A DNA stretch of 55,991 nt from Trueperaceae bacterium. GTDB lineage: Bacteria; Deinococcota; Deinococci; Deinococcales; Trueperaceae. Positions 25,731 to 33,930 of the stretch are shown here, piece after piece. Each line of letters starts with the position of its first letter. The stretch's first letter is position 1. The notes beneath the pieces were generated by a model. The model saw only the letters and a list, made by a program, of their open reading frames with translations. It did no database searches and was not told the DNA's origin. The translations under genes were made by a program, and so were the position numbers. Where the stretch lies: positions 1 through 55,991 of the forward strand of contig JAABTL010000017.1 of the NCBI GenBank assembly GCA_011389865.1, written 5' to 3'.

Positions 25731-26159
25731 ATGGTCGAGGTCACGCTCGAGGACATCGCCGTTTCCGGTGAGGACGGCGCGCGCTTCCTGGTGCTCTTGA
25801 AGGCGCCCAAGGGTGAGTTGTTGCCGATCGTCATCGATGCCCTGCAGGCCGTGTCGATCGCCACGGGGCGGCAGGCGGAGCCACCGGAGCGCCCGCTGAC
25901 GCACGATCTGCTGCTGTCGATGCTGGGCATGCTCGACGCGACGGTCGCCAAGGTCGAGGTCACGGACCTGGTCGACGGCACCTACTACGCGATGGTCGTC
26001 CTCGAGCGGCACGGCGTGCGCTTCGACGTCGACGCCCGCCCGTCGGACGCCCTCGCGCTCGCGGTGCGCGCCAAGTGCCCGATCTTCGTCGCCGAGCACG
26101 TGCTCGAAGCCTCCGGGCTGAGCGACGACGTCGGCGGCTCGGGCGGCTTCGAGGCGTAG
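25731..26159 (+). CDS. Bifunctional nuclease domain protein (DUF151/BFN)
   Basis: A 142-aa protein consisting of one DUF151/BFN domain: LPIVIDALQAVSIATGR, PLTHDLLLSMLGML, AKVEVTDLVDGTYYAMVVLE and the hallmark DARPSDALALAVRAKCPIFVAEHVLEASG. Plant and Thermotoga relatives have reported nuclease activity on DNA and RNA; the bacterial role is not established. Start ATG 25731 is fixed by the leaderless box 6 nt upstream. Divergent from gatB and followed by a terminator-like hairpin. Confidence 0.93.
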   Translation: MVEVTLEDIAVSGEDGARFLVLLKAPKGELLPIVIDALQAVSIATGRQAEPPERPLTHDLLLSMLGMLDATVAKVEVTDLVDGTYYAMVVLERHGVRFDVDARPSDALALAVRAKCPIFVAEHVLEASGLSDDVGGSGGFEA

Positions 26160-26234
26160 GCGCCGGCGCGCTCTTCATCCCGACGTAGGCCTGCCGCCCC
26201 GGTCCGGCATGGCCCCGTCGCGCCCCGCCAACGC

Positions 26235-26263
26235 GCCGGCCGCCGCGGTGAGCGGCGGCCGGC
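26235..26263. terminator. GC-rich hairpin between convergent BFN and dps genes
   Basis: 12-bp perfect arms (GCCGGCCGCCGC / GCGGCGGCCGGC) with a 5-nt loop, between the two stops. No T-tract; probable bidirectional terminator by position. Confidence 0.6.
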
Positions 26264-26287
26264 ATCATCGTTCCTAGCTCCGCTGGC

Positions 26288-26776
26288 TCAGCCCGGCAGG
26301 TGGGACTGCACGAAGTAGAGGTGCAGGTCGACCACGCGCTGGATCTCGGTGAGGAGGTCCTCGGTGGCGGCGTCGCCCAGGTCGCCGGCCGTGTCGATCG
26401 CGCGGCGGTTGTCGGCGGCGTAGGTGGCGAGGCGGTCGCGCACGAGTTCCAAGTGGGCGTCGCCTTCGACGACGTCGGCGGGGTACTCGTCGAGCGAGCT
26501 GGCGGCGGCGGCCATGCGGACGCTGCCGCGGGCGGTCCCGCCGAGGCCGGTGACGCGCTCGGCGAGCTCGTCGACGTACGGCTCGACGGCCTCGGCGACC
26601 TTGTCGAACAGCTCGTGCAGCGTCTGGAAGTGGATGCCCTTGACGTTCCAGTGGGCCATCTTGACCTGGCTGTAGAGGTCGGCGGTGTCGGCGAGGCGGG
26701 CGTTCAGCAGCGCCACCAGGTCGGCGCGTTCGGCTTCGGGAATGTCGTGGACGATCGGGTGCAGCGTTTCGGACAT
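26288..26776 (-). CDS. dps: DNA-binding ferritin-like protein Dps
   Basis: A 162-aa miniferritin that stores iron and detoxifies peroxide in a dodecamer. Ferroxidase residues are His42 (MAHWNVKG), His54 and Asp58/Glu62 in LHELFDKVAEAVEPYVDELAERV. The N-terminal tail is short (about 12 residues) and poor in Lys/Arg, unlike tails that bind DNA strongly. The start has a strong GGATGGAGGT ribosome site and a real 5' leader of about 13-14 nt, unlike the leaderless genes around it. An inverted repeat overlies the -35 region, pointing to metal- or peroxide-responsive control. Confidence 0.95.
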   Translation of the reverse strand: MSETLHPIVHDIPEAERADLVALLNARLADTADLYSQVKMAHWNVKGIHFQTLHELFDKVAEAVEPYVDELAERVTGLGGTARGSVRMAAAASSLDEYPADVVEGDAHLELVRDRLATYAADNRRAIDTAGDLGDAATEDLLTEIQRVVDLHLYFVQSHLPG

Positions 26777-26795
26777 GGTCGTACCTCCATCCAGG

Positions 26796-26801
26796 AGTCT
26801 A
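26796..26801 (-). promoter_or_regulatory. -10 box of dps (TAGACT)
   Basis: TAGACT on the minus strand, 19 nt before the ATG, leaving room for the GGAGGT ribosome site. No -35 consensus upstream; the operator-like repeat occupies that place. Confidence 0.6.
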
Positions 26802-26809
26802 GCACACTA

Positions 26810-26826
26810 ATCGGAATCATTCCGAT
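26810..26826 (-). promoter_or_regulatory. Operator-like inverted repeat upstream of dps
   Basis: ATCGGAATCATTCCGAT, an 8+1+8 perfect inverted repeat, ends 8 bp upstream of the dps -10 box and so covers the -35 region. It is AT-rich against a very GC-rich background. Size and position fit a dimeric metal/peroxide regulator (Fur/Mur/DtxR-like); which one is unknown. Confidence 0.6.
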
Positions 26827-26856
26827 ATACGCCCGACCCGCCTCGGTCCCCCGCGC

Positions 26857-28080
26857 TCACCCCGCCAACGCGTCGTGTGCCGCCGCCAGTGCGGCCGCGA
26901 TCCCGTCGGTGGCGGGTCCCGCGCCCTGGGCGCGCTCCGGGCGCCCGCCGCCGCGTCCCGACAGGTGCGGCAGGGCCGCGGCCAGGGCCGGCCGCACGTC
27001 GACGCCCGCGCCCGAGGCCACGACGATCTCCGCCTTGCCGTCCCGCACGACGGCCAGCGCGGCGGTGGCGCCGCGGGCGGCGAGGGCGTCGGCCAGCGGC
27101 GCGAGCAGCTCGGCCTCGCGCTCGCCGAGCTCCGCGACCAGCAGTGCCCCGGGGGTCGGGTCGTCGCCCAGCAGGTCGTCGGCCACGTGCTCGGCGAGCA
27201 GCCCACGCGCCTCCGCCAGCGCCCGCCGGAGGCCGGCGGCCTCCTCGGCCAGCGCGGCCACCTTGGCGCCGAGCTCGGGGACGCCGGTCGACAACGAGGT
27301 GGCGGTGCGGCTCGCGACGGCGTGCTTGAAGCGGTGGTCCTCCCACGCCTCCCAGCCCGCGCGGAAGGTGATGCGCGTCAGGCCACCACGCCCGCGTTCG
27401 CTGCGCAGCACCGTGATCGGTGCGGCCTCGGCGGTGTTGCGGACGTGGGTGCCGCCGCAGGCGCTGAGCTCCCAGGCCGAGGCGGGATCGTCGTGCACGT
27501 CGGGGCCCATCGCCACCAGCCGCACGCGGCCGCTGACCTTCGGCGGCCGGCGCAACGGGTAGCGGCCCAGCTCCGTCTCGTCGATCTCGGTGGCGACGAC
27601 CGGCCAGCCGGCGTAGGCGGCCTCGTTGGCGAGCAACTCGGCGGCCGCGATCGCGGCCTCGTCCGGGTCGCCGGCGAGGTCGACGGTGCAGTCGGCCGAG
27701 GCGAGCGACACCGCCCGCGTCGTGAACGCCGGGTCGGTGCGCACGAAGGCCTGCGACAGCAGATGCTGGGCCGAGTGGCGCTGCCGGTGGCGCGCGCGCC
27801 GCGGGGCGTCGACCTCGCCGCGCGCCAGCTGCCCGACCGGCCACGTGCCGACGGGCGCCGCGACCCGGTGCCAGACGCCGGCCTCGTCGATCACCACGTC
27901 GACCACCTCGACGCCGTCGAGGCGACCGAGGTCGTGCGGCTGGCCGCCGCTGGTGGGGTAGAAGGCGCTGGCCGCGAGGCGCACCCAGGCCTGATGCGGG
28001 TCGTCGTCCACGACCCGGGTGGCGACCACGGGGGCGCCGAAGGTCAACGCGTAAGCGTCGAGCTGATCCAGGCGGGTCAT
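26857..28080 (-). CDS. Long-form alanyl-tRNA editing protein (AlaX-L, AlaRS editing plus DHHA1-like domain)
   Basis: A 407-aa free-standing editing factor that hydrolyses Ser/Gly mischarged on tRNA(Ala). It contains the AlaRS editing signature [10 protein letters not shown] (41-50), zinc-site His102/His106 in [11 protein letters not shown], and Cys208/His212 in [11 protein letters not shown]. The C-terminal part (about 250-407), with [16 protein letters not shown] and [18 protein letters not shown], resembles the DHHA1 domain, as in AlaX-L and AlaRS. No synthetase domain is present. ATG 28080 is preceded by TACGCT with a 6-nt gap. Confidence 0.9.
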   Translation of the reverse strand: MTRLDQLDAYALTFGAPVVATRVVDDDPHQAWVRLAASAFYPTSGGQPHDLGRLDGVEVVDVVIDEAGVWHRVAAPVGTWPVGQLARGEVDAPRRARHRQRHSAQHLLSQAFVRTDPAFTTRAVSLASADCTVDLAGDPDEAAIAAAELLANEAAYAGWPVVATEIDETELGRYPLRRPPKVSGRVRLVAMGPDVHDDPASAWELSACGGTHVRNTAEAAPITVLRSERGRGGLTRITFRAGWEAWEDHRFKHAVASRTATSLSTGVPELGAKVAALAEEAAGLRRALAEARGLLAEHVADDLLGDDPTPGALLVAELGEREAELLAPLADALAARGATAALAVVRDGKAEIVVASGAGVDVRPALAAALPHLSGRGGGRPERAQGAGPATDGIAAALAAAHDALAG

Positions 28081-28086
28081 GCATCG

Positions 28087-28092
28087 AGCGTA
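28087..28092 (-). promoter_or_regulatory. Leaderless-type -10 box of the AlaX gene (TACGCT)
   Basis: TACGCT on the minus strand, then CGATGC (6 nt) and ATG 28080. Confidence 0.65.
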
Positions 28093-28112
28093 CTGGGCGG
28101 ACGGCGGGACGT

Positions 28113-28188
28113 GCGCCTGCGGGCGCATGCAGAGGCATGCGCCCGCAGGCGCCGAGCAGTTCGAGCGTGCGCTGCACGCTCGAACTGC
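28113..28188 (+). repeat. Twin-hairpin element E in the divergent alaX/folE spacer
   Basis: Hairpin 1 (28113-28152) has 18-bp perfect arms, GCGCCTGCGGGCGCATGC and its complement, with an AGAG loop. After CGA comes hairpin 2 (28156-28188), with 15-bp perfect arms starting GCAGTTCGAGCGTGC and ending GAACTGC and a GCT loop. A further partial copy of the right arm (GCACGCTCGAAC) follows at 28193-28204. This is the only member not at a stop codon; it begins 20 bp upstream of the alaX -10 box. Confidence 0.8.
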
Positions 28189-28254
28189 GTGTGCACGCTC
28201 GAACGGCTTGCGCAAACGCATGGCCGGATACGGTCCGAAGCGACCGCCGTCCCC

Positions 28255-28260
28255 TATCGT
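28255..28260 (+). promoter_or_regulatory. Possible -10 box of folE (TATCGT)
   Basis: TATCGT, 97 nt before the ATG at 28358. A second candidate, TACGAT at 28432-28437, would serve the internal GTG start at 28454. Confidence 0.35.
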
Positions 28261-28357
28261 GCGCGCACCCCCGCAGGCGGGCCGCGATCGTCGCGTGCCC
28301 GTCCTCGCCGCGCCCGGGCTCAACCCGGTGTCCCGCGCCCTCCGGAAGGAGACCCCG

Positions 28358-29065
<708 letters not shown>

Positions 29066-29123
29066 GGCCGCGGATGGCATGAGCGTCCCGGATGACGGGG
29101 CTCTCGTGGCGCCGCGCGTTCGC

Positions 29124-29909
29124 CTAGCGGACGGCGGCGCCTACGTTCCGTTCGATCCAATCGGCCACGCCGCCCTCTTCGGGTGACGGCACGTGTTCGT
29201 CGGCCTCCGCCAGCGCCTCGGGCTGGACGTCGTGACCCACCGCCACCGCGTGCCCGGCCCAGCGCAGCATGCTGACGTCGTTCAGGCCGTCTCCGAACGC
29301 CACCGTCTGGTGGCGCGGCACGCCCAGGCGTTCGGCGATGAAGGCCAGCGCGGTTCCCTTGTCGGCGCCGGCGCCGATGACCTCCAGGAAGCCGTCGCCC
29401 CACAGGTAGCTCTCCACGTGCGGCAGGCTCGCGGCGACGTGCTCGGCGATGGTCGCGCTCGTGGTCGAGGACGCGAAGACCACCTTGTCGGCGTCGAGCC
29501 CGTTCTCGGGGTCGAAGCGGGTGACGGTCCTGCTCTCCGTGTGGGCCCAGTGCCAGCGCTGGTCGAGCGGGTCCTTGACCAGCAGCGTGTCGTCGATCAC
29601 GCAGCTGAACTCCACCTGCGGATGGCTGCGCCAGGGGTCGAGCAGCATGCGCACGTCGGCCGCGATCAGGCGGGTGCGACGGAGCTCGCGGCCGCCCGGC
29701 CCCATGACCTGGGCGCCGTGGTTGACGCTGTAGAGGCCGTCGATCTCGAGGGCCTCGAGGAAGCGCCGGGCCGAGGCCAGCGGCCGGCCGGTCAGCACCG
29801 TGACCAGGTGCCCCGCGTCGCGCAGCTTTCGCACGCCGGCGATCGTCGGTTCGAGGAGGCGGTAGTCGTCGGTGACGAGGGTCTTGTCGAGGTCGAAGGC
29901 GAACAGCAC
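29124..29909 (-). CDS. Cof-type HAD-superfamily phosphatase
   Basis: A 261-aa HAD hydrolase. Motif I is FAFDLDKTLV (nucleophile Asp near residue 5), motif II is VLTGRP, motif III Lys is in GADKGTALAFIAERLG, and motif IV is VAFGDGLNDVSMLRWAG. The large C2 cap in between is typical of the Cof subfamily, which dephosphorylates sugar phosphates or pyridoxal phosphate. GTG 29909 begins 8 nt after the stop of the FAD oxidoreductase, so it is the last gene of that operon. A TAAGCT overlapping the previous stop, 5 nt before the GTG, could also give a separate leaderless transcript. Confidence 0.9.
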   Translation of the reverse strand: MLFAFDLDKTLVTDDYRLLEPTIAGVRKLRDAGHLVTVLTGRPLASARRFLEALEIDGLYSVNHGAQVMGPGGRELRRTRLIAADVRMLLDPWRSHPQVEFSCVIDDTLLVKDPLDQRWHWAHTESRTVTRFDPENGLDADKVVFASSTTSATIAEHVAASLPHVESYLWGDGFLEVIGAGADKGTALAFIAERLGVPRHQTVAFGDGLNDVSMLRWAGHAVAVGHDVQPEALAEADEHVPSPEEGGVADWIERNVGAAVR

Positions 29910-29917
29910 GCCGCAGC

Positions 29918-31510
29918 TTAACGGGCGGCGTCGCCGGTGACCGTCGTGGGGGCGTCCGCCGGCGGCCGGCGCCAGCGGGTGCGCAGGTAGGCGGCGAGCT
30001 CGCGGGGCAGCGCGGGCAGGGTGGCGAACACGAAGGCGTCGGCTGCGCGCTTGATGCCCTCCGCCAGCGCCGGGTAGGCGACCACGTGGCGCGACAGCTG
30101 CCACAGCGACACGCGGCGGCGCTGGGCCCAGGTGAGCAGCTGGACGAGCTCGCCCGCGTGCGGCCCGACGACCGTGGCCGACAGCAGGCGGCCAGTGAGG
30201 CGGCGGGCGTGCAGGAGCACGAAGCCCTCGCGCAGGCCGCTGGTGAGGCCGCGGTCGAGGTCGGCGAGGTCGACGCGGTGGCTGACGATCGACGCCGGGT
30301 GCACGGTGCGCCGCAGCGCCGCCAGCGGCGGTCCGATCTGGGCGACCTCCGGCTCGCCGAAGGTGACCGCGGGGTAATCGCCCTCGCGCACGAGCGGGAG
30401 CCACGGCAGCGTCAGGTGGCGCACCAGGCGGCGCCCCTGGGCGTTGGCGGCGTGGGTGAACTTGGCGCGTTCGCCGACGTCGCCGATCGCGTACACGCCG
30501 CGCCGGCCGGTCCGGTGGGCGGCGTCGGTGACGATGCCCTGCCGCCCGACGCGGATGCCCAGCGCCTCGAGGCCGCCCGGTACGTCGGTCAGGTCGGCGA
30601 CCGCCGGCCGGCGCCCGAGGGCCATCAGCACCCGGTCGACGGCGGTGACGGGGCCGGCGTCGACGTCCCCGGTCCCGCGTGCGGTGCCGTCGCCGTCGCC
30701 CGGCTCCGTGGCCGCGAGCAGCAGCCTGCCGCCGTCCGCCTCGAAGCCGACCGCCCGGACCCCCACGCGCACGTCCACGCCGAGGCGCCGCAGCGCGGTC
30801 TCGCTGACGGCCGAGGCCTCCGGCTCGCTACCGGAGAGGAGTCGCGGCAGCGCCTCGACCAGCGTCACACGGCTGCCGAGGCGCGCGAACGCGGTCGCCA
30901 TCTCGACGCCGATCGGACCGCCGCCCAGCACGGCGAGGTGGGTGGGCGGGGCGGCCGCCTCGAACAGCTCGTGGTTCGTCCACACCAGCTCCGGCGGCAG
31001 CCCGGGCAGGTCGATCCGCAGCGGGCGCGCGCCCGTCGCGAGCACCACGCGCGGCGCGCGAAGCCGCCGCGACCCGCCGTCCGTGACGACGTCCACGAGG
31101 CCGCCGGCGGTCAGGCGGGCGCGGCCACGCAGGAGCGTCAGCCCGGGCTCCCGTTCCAGCTGCGCCGTCTCGTGCTCGCGCAGGGCGTCGCGGCGGCGGC
31201 GCACCTCGGCCAGGGCGTCCGCCGCGGCCGCGGTCCATGCGTCGCCACCCGGCTCGAGCCCGCTCGCCCGCAGGCGCCCGGCGAGGTCGAGGAGCGTCTT
31301 GGACGGGATGCAACCGACGTTGGTGCAGTCGCCGCCGATGGCGCCGCCCTCGACCAGCGCGACCCGCTTGCCGATGCGGGCCAGGCCGAACGCCACGGTG
31401 AGGCCGCCGGCGCCGGCGCCGATCACCACGGCGTCGAACGGCTCCGCCTCGCCGCCCGCCGGCGCGGGGCGAGCGCCGCTCCCGGGAGCGACAGCGGGAG
31501 CGCCGCTCAC
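29918..31510 (-). CDS. FAD-dependent pyridine nucleotide-disulfide oxidoreductase (mercuric reductase/Lpd-like)
   Basis: A 530-aa flavoprotein. An Ala/Gly/Pro-rich tail (1-22) precedes the FAD motif VVIGAGAGGLT (28-38), then the redox-active pair Cys62/Cys67 in GGDCTNVGCIPSKTL. The NAD(P)H motif LAVLGGGPIGVEMA, GVYAIGDV and a C-terminal dimerisation domain with HVVAYPALAEGIKRAAD follow. There is no HMA domain and no terminal vicinal Cys pair, so it is not a classical MerA. The HP(T/E)-type His-Glu dyad of Lpd is altered. GTG 31510 overlaps the TVP38 stop (GTGA). Fusions and operons of TVP38 proteins with such reductases are known; the substrate is unknown. Confidence 0.9.
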   Translation of the reverse strand: MSGAPAVAPGSGARPAPAGGEAEPFDAVVIGAGAGGLTVAFGLARIGKRVALVEGGAIGGDCTNVGCIPSKTLLDLAGRLRASGLEPGGDAWTAAAADALAEVRRRRDALREHETAQLEREPGLTLLRGRARLTAGGLVDVVTDGGSRRLRAPRVVLATGARPLRIDLPGLPPELVWTNHELFEAAAPPTHLAVLGGGPIGVEMATAFARLGSRVTLVEALPRLLSGSEPEASAVSETALRRLGVDVRVGVRAVGFEADGGRLLLAATEPGDGDGTARGTGDVDAGPVTAVDRVLMALGRRPAVADLTDVPGGLEALGIRVGRQGIVTDAAHRTGRRGVYAIGDVGERAKFTHAANAQGRRLVRHLTLPWLPLVREGDYPAVTFGEPEVAQIGPPLAALRRTVHPASIVSHRVDLADLDRGLTSGLREGFVLLHARRLTGRLLSATVVGPHAGELVQLLTWAQRRRVSLWQLSRHVVAYPALAEGIKRAADAFVFATLPALPRELAAYLRTRWRRPPADAPTTVTGDAAR

Positions 31511-32211
31511 GGCGTCGCCCCGGGCAGCGCCGAGCGCCGCCGGATCGTTCGCGACACGGTCAGCGTGACGGCGAGGAGCGCCGCGGAGGCCGCCAGCGTC
31601 CACGGGTCGATGCTCGGCCAGCGCCCGTCGGCGAGGACCGACAGGTCGCCGATCGAGGCGCCGAAGAGCAGGAAGGTCAGCGCGCCCGGCAGGGAGCCGA
31701 GCAGGGTGGCGGTCACGAAGGCCCGCAGCGGCAGCCGCAGCGCGCCCGCCGTGTAGTTCACCGCGTCGTAGGGGGTGAACACCAGGCGCAGCGTGAGCAC
31801 CGTCGCGAAGGCGTTGCGTCGCAGCCGGCTGGCGGCGCCGCGCAGGCGCGGGTGCGCCAGCGCGCGGCCGGCCAGTTCCGCGCCGAAGGTGGCGGCCAGG
31901 GCGTAGGCGAGCACGGCCCCCGCGTTCTGGCCGACGGTCACCACCAGCAGCCCGAGCGTGGGGCCGTAGAGGTGGCCGGCGCCGATCGTGAGCACCGAGG
32001 ACGAGAACACGAACAGCGGGCGAACCGCGCACACCATCACGTAGAGGACCGGCCCCAGGGGGTGGTCGACGAGGAAGGCGACGATCTCGCCCAGCACGTC
32101 GATCGGCGTGCGCCCGCTGGCGGCGACGGTCCACAGGTAGCCCCCGAGCAGCGCGGCCCACGCGGCGCCGGCGATCCACCGCAGCACGGCCGGCGGCGTT
32201 CGCCGGATCAC
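31507..32211 (-). CDS. TVP38/TMEM64 (DedA-superfamily) membrane protein, copy 1
   Basis: A 234-aa polytopic membrane protein with about six hydrophobic stretches and the SNARE-associated core: LTIGAGHLYGPTLGLLVVTVGQNAGAVLAYALA, then RLVFTPYDAVNYTAGALRLPLRAFVTATLLGSLPGALTFLLFGAS. DedA-superfamily proteins include phospholipid and undecaprenyl-phosphate flippases. GTG 32211 overlaps the preceding stop (GTGA) and its own stop overlaps the next start, so three genes are tightly coupled. It is very similar along its length to the second copy 0.9 kb upstream. Confidence 0.92.
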   Translation of the reverse strand: MIRRTPPAVLRWIAGAAWAALLGGYLWTVAASGRTPIDVLGEIVAFLVDHPLGPVLYVMVCAVRPLFVFSSSVLTIGAGHLYGPTLGLLVVTVGQNAGAVLAYALAATFGAELAGRALAHPRLRGAASRLRRNAFATVLTLRLVFTPYDAVNYTAGALRLPLRAFVTATLLGSLPGALTFLLFGASIGDLSVLADGRWPSIDPWTLAASAALLAVTLTVSRTIRRRSALPGATP

Positions 32212-32966
32212 GCGGCCAGCCTTCCCAGGCGCCGCAGGCCCCAGGCGCTGCGCTGCAGTGCACCGGCGAACGTCAGCGCGCCGATCGTCGCCAGCGTGGC
32301 CGCCGCCCAAGCCGGCCACGCCAGCGCCACGCTGAAGACGACGATCGTCTCCGCCCCCTCGATCAGCCCGGCCGGCATGCGCAGGCCCGGGGCGTTGGGG
32401 TCGGCGTTCGCGGCCGGGGTCCCCGCGGGCGCCGAGCCCGCGGACGCGGCCTCGGCCGCGGACAGTGCCGGTGCCAGCAGCGCATACGAGCCGAGGTTGA
32501 GGTAGAAGGACGCCAGCGCGAGGGCGGCGGCCGCCCACACCCACGAAGGATCGGCGAGCGGCGCGCCCGTCAGGCTGCCCGCCGCGCCGGCCGCCAGGCC
32601 CAGGGGCACGGCGGCGTACACGAGCAGGTCGGCCATGAGGTCCAAGTAGGCCCCGCGCATGGGCGCAAACCTGCGCCCATGCGCGGGCCTGCGCATGGGC
32701 ACGGGCCCGCGCGGCGACGCCGCGACCCCCGCCGCGCGCCGGAGCGCGGCCGCTCGCGCCAGCTCGCCGTCGAGCCCGTCGAGCCAGCGGTTGGCCCACC
32801 AGCCCACCAGCGCCCACTCGAAGCTGCCCACGGCGGCCGCCGCGGCGGCCGCCAGGCCGACCGCCATGCCGACGACGGTGACGGCGTCGGCGGGGACGGC
32901 GGCCAGCGGGCGGAGCAGGGGGGCGTACGCGCGCGCCTTCCAGGGGCGCAGGTAGCGGTCGACCAC
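32208..32966 (-). CDS. CDP-alcohol phosphatidyltransferase family membrane protein with palindromic in-frame insertion
   Basis: A 252-aa integral membrane enzyme of phospholipid synthesis, transferring a phosphatidyl group from CDP-diacylglycerol to an alcohol. The signature D-x2-DG-x2-AR-x8-G-x3-D-x3-D is present as DGLDGELAR...GAYLDLMAD, but 25 extra residues (GVAASPRGP...FAPMR) split it before the final G-x3-D-x3-D. They are encoded by a palindrome-rich 75-bp block. Removing the block restores exact spacing. Several membrane segments follow. GTG 32966 is 6 nt after a TACCGT box. First gene of the operon with TVP38, the FAD reductase and the HAD phosphatase. Activity with the insertion is uncertain. 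Confidence 0.85.
   Translation of the reverse strand: MVDRYLRPWKARAYAPLLRPLAAVPADAVTVVGMAVGLAAAAAAAVGSFEWALVGWWANRWLDGLDGELARAAALRRAAGVAASPRGPVPMRRPAHGRRFAPMRGAYLDLMADLLVYAAVPLGLAAGAAGSLTGAPLADPSWVWAAAALALASFYLNLGSYALLAPALSAAEAASAGSAPAGTPAANADPNAPGLRMPAGLIEGAETIVVFSVALAWPAWAAATLATIGALTFAGALQRSAWGLRRLGRLAA
32652..32729 (-). repeat. Palindromic block inserted in frame in the phosphatidyltransferase gene
   Basis: The block proper is 32655-32729 (75 bp, 25 codons). Its main hairpin has 16-bp perfect arms, CCCGCGCATGGGCGCA (32652-32667) and TGCGCCCATGCGCGGG (32672-32687), with a 4-nt loop. GCGCATGGGC is repeated directly at 32655 and 32691. GCGGGG occurs at both borders and could be a short target duplication. 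It resembles the first-hairpin part of the dispersed twin-hairpin family but lacks the GCAGT...ACTGC hairpin. Confidence 0.7.
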
Positions 32967-32972
32967 GCCACG

Positions 32973-32978
32973 ACGGTA
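32973..32978 (-). promoter_or_regulatory. Leaderless-type -10 box of the phosphatidyltransferase operon (TACCGT)
   Basis: TACCGT on the minus strand, 6 nt before GTG 32966. The same hexamer and spacing precede the second TVP38 gene, so promoter and gene may have been duplicated together. Confidence 0.6.
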
Positions 32979-33105
32979 CGCGTCCGCGCGACGGCCGCAC
33001 CGTTCGCTGTCAGACACTCCCACGCGCCTCCCGGTATGGGTCGCGCGACGGCCCCGGCCGATGCCGCTCGGCGTCGCGGGGAGCGGCCGGCCGACCGCCG
33101 GCGCC

Positions 33106-33837
33106 TCAACGGCGCAGGGCACGCGCGACCGCCAGCGAGGCGACGAACAGCGCCGCCGATGCCGCCAGCGTCCAGGGCTCCAGGCTCGGCCAGCGGCCGT
33201 CGCCCAGCACCGACAGGTCGCCGATCGAGGCGCCGAACAGCAGGAAGGTGAGGGTGCCCGGCAGCGAGCCGAGCGCGGTCGCCAGCAGGAACGGCCCGGG
33301 ACGCAGGCGCAGGGCGCCCGCCAGGTAGTTGACCGCGTCGTACGGCGCGAAGACGAAGCGCAGCGTCAGGACCGTCTCGAAGGTGCGCGTCCGCAGGCGG
33401 GCGGTGACGCCCCGCAGGCGCGGGTGGCCCAACGCCGCGCCCGCGACCCCCGCGCCCAGCCAGCGTGCCAGGCCGTAGGCGAGCAGCGCGCCGCCGTTCG
33501 CCCCCAGCACGACGACGAGGAGGCCCCAGCCGGGTCCGTACAGGTGGCCGGCCCCGATGGTGAGCACGGCGGCCGAGAACGCCACCAGTGGGCGCAGGAC
33601 GTAGGCCAGCACGAACAGTGCGGGGCCGACCGGGTGCTCGACGAGGAAGGTCACGAGGGCGGCGAGGACGTCGATCGGCGTGCGGCCCGTGGCGACGACC
33701 GTCGCGGCGTAGCCGCCGAGCAGCGTGACCCACGCCGCCGCCGCGATCCAGCGCAGGGCGCGGGCCGACGGGCGGCCGCTCGCGGGGGGTCGCGAGGCAA
33801 CGGTCGGCGGCAGCGCGGGGGCGTCGGCGTCGGTCAC
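33106..33837 (-). CDS. TVP38/TMEM64 (DedA-superfamily) membrane protein, copy 2
   Basis: A 243-aa membrane protein with the same core as copy 1: LTIGAGHLYGPGWGLLVVVLGANGGALLAYGLA, RFVFAPYDAVNYLAGALRL, and SLPGTLTFLLFGASIGDLSVLGDGRWPSLEPWTLAAS. Near-identity in the last segment shows a duplication rather than distant homology. It is a single-gene unit; the phosphatidyltransferase operon starts 140 bp downstream. GTG 33837 lies 6 nt after TACCGT. Role in lipid transport is inferred from the family. Confidence 0.92.
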   Translation of the reverse strand: MTDADAPALPPTVASRPPASGRPSARALRWIAAAAWVTLLGGYAATVVATGRTPIDVLAALVTFLVEHPVGPALFVLAYVLRPLVAFSAAVLTIGAGHLYGPGWGLLVVVLGANGGALLAYGLARWLGAGVAGAALGHPRLRGVTARLRTRTFETVLTLRFVFAPYDAVNYLAGALRLRPGPFLLATALGSLPGTLTFLLFGASIGDLSVLGDGRWPSLEPWTLAASAALFVASLAVARALRR

Positions 33838-33843
33838 CCCGCG

Positions 33844-33849
33844 ACGGTA
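33844..33849 (-). promoter_or_regulatory. Leaderless-type -10 box of the second TVP38 gene (TACCGT)
   Basis: TACCGT on the minus strand, then CGCGGG (6 nt) and GTG 33837. Confidence 0.6.
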
Positions 33850-33930
33850 CGTGTTCGGGGTGGTCCGCGACGGTTCGCTGGCGAACGAGCGTGCGTCCGC
33901 GTCCGCACGAGCGCGCGGGCGCGTCCGCAC

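Noticed and set aside
29918-31510. Mercuric reductase (merA) or dihydrolipoyl dehydrogenase (lpd)
   Set aside because: It lacks the HMA domain and terminal Cys pair of MerA and the canonical His-Glu dyad of Lpd, and sits in a TVP38 operon; kept as a general disulfide oxidoreductase.
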